Shown here piece by piece: positions 42,318 through 47,173 of a stretch of 47,173 nucleotides of DNA. Origin of the DNA: CAYNGH01 sp964396845 (lineage in GTDB: Bacteria; Vulcanimicrobiota; JAJTBE01; CAYNGH01). The position numbers and the translations under genes are program-made. Each line of letters begins with the position of its first letter. The stretch's first letter is position 1. The stretch covers positions 1-47,173 of the forward strand of contig CAYNGH010000006.1 in assembly GCA_964396845.1 (NCBI GenBank). Reading direction: 5' to 3'. The notes beneath the pieces were generated by a model. It saw only the letters and a list, made by a program, of their open reading frames with translations, was not told the origin of the DNA and ran no database searches.

Positions 42318-43247
42318 CTGATAGTAACCGTTACACTCAATCCCACCATTGATCATTATGTTCAAGCGGATCATTTCACCCTGGGCCAGCTTAACCGGGT
42401 CCGGGATATGGAGCGCTATCCCGGGGGCAAGGGAAACAACATTGCCACCATGATCGGGATACTGGGAGGCGAAGTTATCGCCACGGGCTTTCTTGGCCGT
42501 GCCGCCAGCCGTTTTGTCCAGGAGCATCTTCACAAAAAAGGAGTTACCACAAGCTTCATCCATATAAATGATGCCACCCGGCATAATTATTATATTATTG
42601 ATGATGCCACCGATACCCGTACTCTTCTTGACGAGGAAGGCCCCATCATTGATGAGGATGAGCAGAGGTTTTTCCTGGATAATTATCGTCGCATATTAAA
42701 GAGGGCCTCGCTGGTTGTTCTGGCGGGGAGACTTCCCCGGAATGTTGACAGGGCCATATACCGGAAGCTGATGGAGATGGCCGGTGAACTGGGGGTGCGA
42801 ATCATAATCAATACCCGGGAAGAAAACATGGTGGACTGCATGGAATTGAATCCATATATTTCCATGCCTGATACCAGGGACACCGACAAGATTCTGGGCC
42901 AGAAGGTTGAATCTGATGCTCACCGCAAGGATCTTGCCTGCAGGATTCTGGGAAAAAGCCCCGGGGCATCAATTCTGACCTTTGATTACAAGGATTTCAT
43001 TGTTTCCACACCCCAGGGATGCTGGGAGGTCATTGCGCCGGATGTGGAAGTCCGCAGTCGCCTGAAGGTGGGGGATGCCATGCTTGCCGGGGTCATATAT
43101 TCCCTTTCCCGAAAGCCCGGCCTCAAGGACGCCCTCCGGTGGGGAGCTGCCATGTCTGCTGTTTCATCGGTGTATCTGGGCGGTTTTATTGAATCCCGCC
43201 GGGAAGTCGAGGACTACCTTGATCAGGTGATCATAAAGGAGGTTTGA
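42318..43247 (+). CDS. 1-phosphofructokinase-like PfkB kinase with apparent CTG start
   Basis: 309 residues if read from CTG 42318. The frame after CTG gives IVTVTLNPTIDHYVQADHF and LGQLNRVRDMERYPGGKGNN, exactly where FruK/LacC-type kinases begin (MIVTVTLNPAID). GGGAGGG lies 6 nt before the CTG, and there is no ATG, GTG or TTG in frame nearby; the first in-frame ATG (42408) would cut off the substrate-binding N-terminus. The C-terminal PfkB signature reads RLKVGDAMLAGVIYSLSR: the catalytic Asp is kept, but the usual GAGD is KVGD. The substrate could be fructose 1-phosphate or another sugar phosphate; no PTS gene is near. Confidence 0.82.
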   Translation: MIVTVTLNPTIDHYVQADHFTLGQLNRVRDMERYPGGKGNNIATMIGILGGEVIATGFLGRAASRFVQEHLHKKGVTTSFIHINDATRHNYYIIDDATDTRTLLDEEGPIIDEDEQRFFLDNYRRILKRASLVVLAGRLPRNVDRAIYRKLMEMAGELGVRIIINTREENMVDCMELNPYISMPDTRDTDKILGQKVESDAHRKDLACRILGKSPGASILTFDYKDFIVSTPQGCWEVIAPDVEVRSRLKVGDAMLAGVIYSLSRKPGLKDALRWGAAMSAVSSVYLGGFIESRREVEDYLDQVIIKEV

Positions 43248-43249
43248 GT

Positions 43250-43696
43250 TTGAAGAAAGTCAGGGATATCATGGTCCGGGACATCTCGGCAATCTCCGGG
43301 GAGCAGACCCTGAGAGATGCCGCCAGGATTATTGCCACCTACCGTTACGGGGGTATTCCCGTGGTGGATGAAGAACACCGGGTAATCGGCTTTATATCGG
43401 AAAGGGATGTGGTTCAATCAGAGTTTCCCCAGCTGGGGCGTTCCAAATCCTTTTCATTTTTCAAGGATATTGCGGGAATGGTGAAACGCCTTTCCAGTGT
43501 CGGCGAACAGAAGGTGAAGGACATCATGTCAAAGAAGCCCATTTGGGTGGACGAGGAAGACACTCTGATAGATGTGGTCCGGCTTATCCTTGAGAAAGGA
43601 GTCAAGGTGGTCCCTGTTGTTCGGGATGGCCTGCTGGTGGGGGTCGTTGGCCGGGGCGAAGTCTGCAGGGAGCTGTTTGAGCCGGACAGTCTTTGA
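43250..43696 (+). CDS. Two-CBS-domain protein
   Basis: 148 residues with two CBS motifs: KKVRDIMVRDISAISGEQTLRDAARI with YGGIPVVDEEHRVIGFISERDV, then VKDIMSKKPIWVDEEDTLIDVVRL with VKVVPVVRDGLLVGVVGRGEV. Such pairs form a Bateman module that binds adenine nucleotides. The start is taken as TTG 43250, because AAAGGAGG lies 7 nt upstream; a TTG at 43244 overlapping the kinase stop is also in frame. Placed 2 nt after the PfkB kinase stop, so the pair may be co-regulated. It has no enzyme domain of its own. Confidence 0.9.
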   Translation: MKKVRDIMVRDISAISGEQTLRDAARIIATYRYGGIPVVDEEHRVIGFISERDVVQSEFPQLGRSKSFSFFKDIAGMVKRLSSVGEQKVKDIMSKKPIWVDEEDTLIDVVRLILEKGVKVVPVVRDGLLVGVVGRGEVCRELFEPDSL

Positions 43697-43939
43697 CGGC
43701 TGTTGTGATGTGCCGGTTGTTCATCGGCAGTCTTCGTGTCCGATGGCATTTAAATTTCTTTTGACAACGGGAGGAAATGAACCCGGCAGAAATGAATATT
43801 ACCATGGATTTTTCTCAAATATCCTGGAATGCATGGTTTTTTCCGGTTTTCCGTCAACCCCGGGATAGGTTGACATTGTTGTATGATCAAATGTTTTTTG
43901 TTGGTTGCTTGATAATTTTTTGATAAAGGAGTGAATTCA

Positions 43940-44326
43940 ATGGCAAAGACAAGAGAAGAAGTAGTTCTGGAAATTCTCAAGATCCTGCTGGAGCGGGTGC
44001 CAGACATAAAGGTTGCAGCTGTGGTGGATGTTGAGGGGCTTCCCATCGCTTCACAGACAGCCGAGGGCGACGACGATCCCGGCGTGGATCTGGAGATAGT
44101 CGGTGCTATGTCTGCGGCTATGCTTTCCATAGCAGAACGCAGTGTTGAAGAGCTGAACCGCGGTGAGTTCGAGCAGATTTACATTTCCGGGACTGAGGGT
44201 TCTGTTCTGATGACCAGTTGCGGCCCCGAGGGAGTTCTTCTCATAGTTGCCAAGAGGAAGGCAAAACTTGGCCTCATGCTGCTGGATATTCGCAGAGCGG
44301 CGGCAGAACTAACCAAACTGCTCTGA
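43940..44326 (+). CDS. Roadblock/LC7-domain protein
   Basis: 128 residues from ATG 43940 (AAAGGAG 8 nt upstream; a GTG at 43931 is also in frame). The Roadblock fold is shown by VPDIKVAAVVDVEGLPIASQ, VGAMSAAMLSIAERSVEELNRG, EQIYISGTEGSVLMTSCGPEGVLLIVA and the closing helix LGLMLLDIRRAAAEL. These proteins include MglB, the GTPase-activating partner of MglA in gliding and pilus polarity, and others. No MglA-type GTPase is visible in the window. It precedes the CheR-like gene, which suggests a signalling or polarity role, but this is inference. Confidence 0.9.
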   Translation: MAKTREEVVLEILKILLERVPDIKVAAVVDVEGLPIASQTAEGDDDPGVDLEIVGAMSAAMLSIAERSVEELNRGEFEQIYISGTEGSVLMTSCGPEGVLLIVAKRKAKLGLMLLDIRRAAAELTKLL

Positions 44327-44351
44327 GTAAACAAGGTATAAGTGTTGGCAG

Positions 44352-44378
44352 CCCGGGATCTTCAGGGGTCCCGGGTTT
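44352..44378 (+). terminator. Weak terminator-like hairpin after the Roadblock gene
   Basis: CCCGGGA (44352-44358) pairs with TCCCGGG (44369-44375), 10-nt loop, followed by only TTT. Ends the Roadblock transcript or lies in a 210-nt spacer that contains no other recognised signal. Confidence 0.4.
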
Positions 44379-44536
44379 GCCGGGATTATTTCGGCTCATT
44401 TCCAGGAGGATCATCCACCTGCAGGGCTTGGATCTGATGATTTCCACTCTGGGGTTCCGGCTGGTTTCAGGGATGTCCTGGCCGGCACGGATCTGCCCGG
44501 TGGATCTGCAGAAGCGCTCAAGGCGGAAAGTTACAG

Positions 44537-47173
44537 ATGGACGTATTTAAAAAGGACATCACATATCTTTCATTGCTGATGAATTTTATTCGCGGCAATC
44601 GTCATATCCTGATGAAGTACGAGCCTGAGTCTATCAAAGAGAGGCTTGAGGAATACGGCAAACAGGAAGGCTATGACAATCTGGAGGAGCTGGCCAAGTC
44701 CATACTGATGGCTCCTTACTTGAGCCGTTTCAATATTCTTGCCAAGATTCACTTTACCACCCTGAAAAAGCATGGTGTGTTGGACAACACCCTCATCAAT
44801 GTCCTGAAGAACCGCCTGATTTATGATCTCACCCAGGACGAGTCGGAGGTAGGCAAGGGCAAAGAAGAACAAAGCTGGCTGGTTCGGCTGATGACCAGGG
44901 ATATTGGTCGGGGGTTTTCCCAGGGGGGAGATCAAAACCAGCTCAATATTCTTTATCTCAATACTTCCCGGGGCTTCGGGGCATACAATCTAAATTTTGA
45001 GATGAAGTATCTTCTGCCCTCAGACTGGACATATCATATAATTGCCATTGATCCTTTGAAGGAGAACATCGATTTTGCCATGGAGGGGGATTACCCTTCC
45101 AGTTTCTATCCCCCGGACTATTCTCACAAGGACAAGTTTTCCAAAAAAGGCGACATTTACAGCGTCAAGGAAGAGCACCGGGGCAAGCTGGAGTTTCAGC
45201 ACCTGGATATTCTGGATGTGGAGCCTCATGTTCTCACGGAAAAATTCAAGGACAAGTTTGACCTGGTGGTTGCCGGCAATGCCCGTTCATTTTACACTCT
45301 TCCCATCTTTTTCAAAATTGTGGAAAAGGTTCTACCCATGCTCAAGGTGGGTTCGTATCTTTACACCGGCGTTGAAAACATCAAGGATCTGAAGAATTTC
45401 GAGCACCTGGACATTCTCTCCATCGACAACATTGCTTTTTACCGGCGCAACCGCAATGTCATTGTCAAAAATGTCTTCTCTGCCATGAAGGAAGAGGAGG
45501 AAAACTGCAGTAATTTGCTGACCTCGGCATATACTCAGTTTCTGGGAGAAAACTATGATCAGGTCCTGCAGTACACTTATCATATCCTGAACAAAGAAGT
45601 GGACAATCGCAAAGCCATACTGGTGCGGTGTCTGGCTCTCATCGGAAAAGGGAACCATCGCCTTGCCAAAAATATGATTCGCCAGGCTCACATTTTAAAT
45701 GCCATGGATTTTGATGCGGATCTCTGCAGTGCTTTTGTCAACTTCAGGACTGGCGATGAAGAAGAAGCCAGAGAAGATCTCCACAACGCCCTTTCTCATT
45801 TTAATTTTAACAAGATTTACCGGGTAATCCAGTGTTCTCCTGAGGAGGAGAAGGTTTTTCTTTCCCGGTGGGAGAGGATCAGCAACCTTTTGGGGGGTGG
45901 CATTGATACCTCCGATATGGTTGATTCATCCCAGATACGTCCTCCCAAAAAGGAAAAAAAGAAAAAGAAGACCGTCACCATTGAGGATGAACGTTACGGC
46001 AAGGTTGAGATTGAGGTTGAAGAAGGCCGAGAAGAGGAACACCTGATGCTGTCGGGGTCTGGTGACAGTGGAAAGGTTCAGGTGAAGGCAGAGGATGTTC
46101 CCGTGGAGAAAACGGTGGCCATTCCCGTCAGTGAAGTCCAGGATGAGAAACCTCCACCGGCTGAAAAGGAGGTTTCCCAGGAGGAGAAGGCTCCTTCTCA
46201 GCTGATGGAAGCGCCTCCCAGGGCCGGGCTGATATTGTCAAGGCTTGCGGATATGGTTCATCTTCAACCCCTGCCCAAGGTTGAGGATCCCTATGCTGTA
46301 GTTGAAGAGAAGAAAGAAGAAGTTCCCGTTGCCAAGGTGGTGCCGGGGGCCCCCGAAGAGCCTTTCTTTGCCGTGCCGGAGCCGGGCACCCTCGTTGCTG
46401 TGGAAGAACCGGAACCGGAGCCGGAACCGAAACCTGAACCAGAACCGAAACCGGAACCAGAGCCTGAACCGAAACCTGAACCGGAACCAGAGCCGGAACC
46501 AGAGCCGGAACCGGAACCAGAGCCGGAACCGGAGCCGGAACCTGAACCAGAGCCGGAACCGGAACCTGAGGTGGTTTCCGGGAAAAAAGAAGGTTCTTAC
46601 AAAACTGCTATTATGACGCCGGAATTCCGGGAGGCCATACAGCGGGATGCTTTGGCCAGAGAGCAGAAGGACAAAGAAAAGTCCGAGGGCAAAAAACGCA
46701 GGTCATACAAGAGTTTTACCCGGGGACTTGAGCCTTCAAGCCGTCAGAGCAAGGGTTCTGATGCTTTCCGACGGGATGAATCAGAAGAAGCCAAGCCCCG
46801 GAAGCGTTCCCGCTATTCAGATGCCTTCAAGACCAGGGAGATTGACATCCCCCGCCGGAAGAGTTTTGACAGCGATCCCTATGGCAGGGCCAAATCCCCC
46901 AGCGGTGATGAATACTTCTCATCCAGATCCTTTGATGTGGTCGATATTTACATGGATCCCTACAAGCGGCCTGATGAGGATCGGGAAAGAAAGAAGCCCA
47001 GAAAGACCAGAAAATCTTCCAATGTTTACAAGACAGCCATCCTTTCGGAAATGGAAGAAGTGAACAAGATTCGCCGGGAAGAAGAAGCCCGCCGGAAGGC
47101 TGAAGAAGAAAAAACTGCCCGGGAAGAAGAAGCCCGCCGGAAGGCTGAAGAAGAAAAAACTGCCCGGGAAGAA
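44537..47173 (+). CDS. CheR-like methyltransferase-fold protein with TPR-like helices and repeat-rich tail (cut by window edge)
   Basis: Open for 879 codons to the window end. Residues 1-95 resemble the N-terminal helical domain of CheR (MNFIRGNRHILMKYEPESIKERLEEY). Residues about 130-320 look like its catalytic fold: LNILYLNTSRGFGAY, WTYHIIAIDPLKENIDFAMEGDY, LEFQHLDILDV, KFDLVVAGNAR and VLPMLKVGSYLYTGVENI. The CheR glycine-acidic SAM motif (GEEPYS) is absent, so activity is doubtful. Residues about 328-425 are helical TPR-like repeats, as in CheR-TPR fusions. Then follow a basic stretch (KKEKKKKKT), a Glu-Pro repeat (about 623-678), and a charged tail with SYKTAI and VYKTAI repeats and 15-residue tandem repeats. 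ATG 44537 has GGAAAG 6 nt upstream. Role inferred as scaffold or chemosensory-type signalling. Confidence 0.65.
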   Translation, partial: MDVFKKDITYLSLLMNFIRGNRHILMKYEPESIKERLEEYGKQEGYDNLEELAKSILMAPYLSRFNILAKIHFTTLKKHGVLDNTLINVLKNRLIYDLTQDESEVGKGKEEQSWLVRLMTRDIGRGFSQGGDQNQLNILYLNTSRGFGAYNLNFEMKYLLPSDWTYHIIAIDPLKENIDFAMEGDYPSSFYPPDYSHKDKFSKKGDIYSVKEEHRGKLEFQHLDILDVEPHVLTEKFKDKFDLVVAGNARSFYTLPIFFKIVEKVLPMLKVGSYLYTGVENIKDLKNFEHLDILSIDNIAFYRRNRNVIVKNVFSAMKEEEENCSNLLTSAYTQFLGENYDQVLQYTYHILNKEVDNRKAILVRCLALIGKGNHRLAKNMIRQAHILNAMDFDADLCSAFVNFRTGDEEEAREDLHNALSHFNFNKIYRVIQCSPEEEKVFLSRWERISNLLGGGIDTSDMVDSSQIRPPKKEKKKKKTVTIEDERYGKVEIEVEEGREEEHLMLSGSGDSGKVQVKAEDVPVEKTVAIPVSEVQDEKPPPAEKEVSQEEKAPSQLMEAPPRAGLILSRLADMVHLQPLPKVEDPYAVVEEKKEEVPVAKVVPGAPEEPFFAVPEPGTLVAVEEPEPEPEPKPEPEPKPEPEPEPKPEPEPEPEPEPEPEPEPEPEPEPEPEPEPEPEVVSGKKEGSYKTAIMTPEFREAIQRDALAREQKDKEKSEGKKRRSYKSFTRGLEPSSRQSKGSDAFRRDESEEAKPRKRSRYSDAFKTREIDIPRRKSFDSDPYGRAKSPSGDEYFSSRSFDVVDIYMDPYKRPDEDRERKKPRKTRKSSNVYKTAILSEMEEVNKIRREEEARRKAEEEKTAREEEARRKAEEEKTAREE
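46403..46570 (+). repeat. Glu-Pro (EPEPKP) coding repeat
   Basis: About 56 codons of alternating GAA/GAG and CCG/CCA/CCT, with Lys at intervals, inside the CheR-like gene. Such tracts are stiff spacers, as in TonB. The 6-nt units vary in the third base, so replication slippage and selection for the peptide both seem to act. Confidence 0.85.
47075..47173 (+). repeat. Identical 45-nt tandem repeats encoding a 15-residue unit
   Basis: Two complete identical copies (47075-47119 and 47120-47164) and the first nine bases of a third run into the window edge. The unit reads REEEARRKAEEEKTA, a charged helix. Perfect identity points to recent expansion; more copies probably lie beyond the window. Confidence 0.9.

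Noticed and set aside
42287..42320. TTGACA before the PfkB kinase as a promoter
   Set aside because: A -10 at proper spacing would overlap the ribosome site and the CTG, so no usable leader would remain.
43777..43923. 48-codon plus-strand frame before the Roadblock gene
   Set aside because: GGGAGG is only 2 nt from the ATG, the peptide resembles nothing, and the frame may be chance in AT-rich sequence.

Overview
The window is 47 kb of bacterial chromosome with a moderately high GC content and dense, mostly short operons. The protein families point to an anaerobic or fermentative bacterium: a V-type ATPase in the Enterococcus/Clostridium gene order, a 2-hydroxyacyl-CoA dehydratase-type activator, a UPF0210 (DUF711) protein, GatB, and a YhaO/YhaN-like nuclease pair. 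Lipoproteins, a pilus-like protein and several secreted proteins indicate an elaborate cell surface. I cannot assign a phylum. No prophage, insertion sequence or CRISPR array was seen.

Layout. 1-187 is the 5' end of cysS (minus). 651-3036 is a small plus-strand surface operon: a PilX-like pilin-fold protein and two duplicated lipoproteins. 3079-5569 holds capA (minus), a candidate small RNA, and an mscS-type channel behind a perfect consensus promoter. 5607-9824 is a minus-strand run: UPF0210 protein, HgdC-like activator, C39-like secreted protein and PDZ protein. 9985-10914 is a membrane GGDEF protein. 10918-19641 is a nine-gene V-ATPase operon (ntpFIKECGABD order) whose proteolipid keeps all five Na+-ligand residues known from E. 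hirae NtpK. 19869-22674 is a lipoprotein, a second PDZ protein and a disordered protein, closed by a strong terminator.

22786-25656 is the most unusual part: three related minus-strand genes, one broken by a single nonsense codon. Each encodes an N-terminal domain, one hydrophobic segment and a long tail very rich in His, Asn, Asp and Thr (HTN, HSD and HVN triplets). I know no function for them. 26396-30746 encodes the SbcD/SbcC-like (YhaO/YhaN-like) pair. 30856-31725 has a NifU-type Fe-S protein and two small proteins. 31753-34722 (minus) has a helical zinc-ribbon protein and a Gly/Met-rich protein carrying a GDPH motif like that of metal-ion-inducible autocleavage (DUF1521) domains.

34961-44326 has a tRNA with a CAT anticodon behind a consensus promoter, gatB, a purine permease, a GAF/degenerate HD-GYP protein, a CHASE2 class III cyclase, queA, a PfkB kinase that seems to start at CTG, a CBS protein and a Roadblock/LC7 protein. 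The last gene (44537 to the window end, 879 codons and still open) joins a CheR-like fold and TPR-like helices to Glu-Pro and charged repeats. Together the GGDEF, HD-GYP-like, cyclase, CBS, Roadblock and CheR-like genes suggest second-messenger and polarity or surface signalling alongside the pilus-like and secreted proteins.
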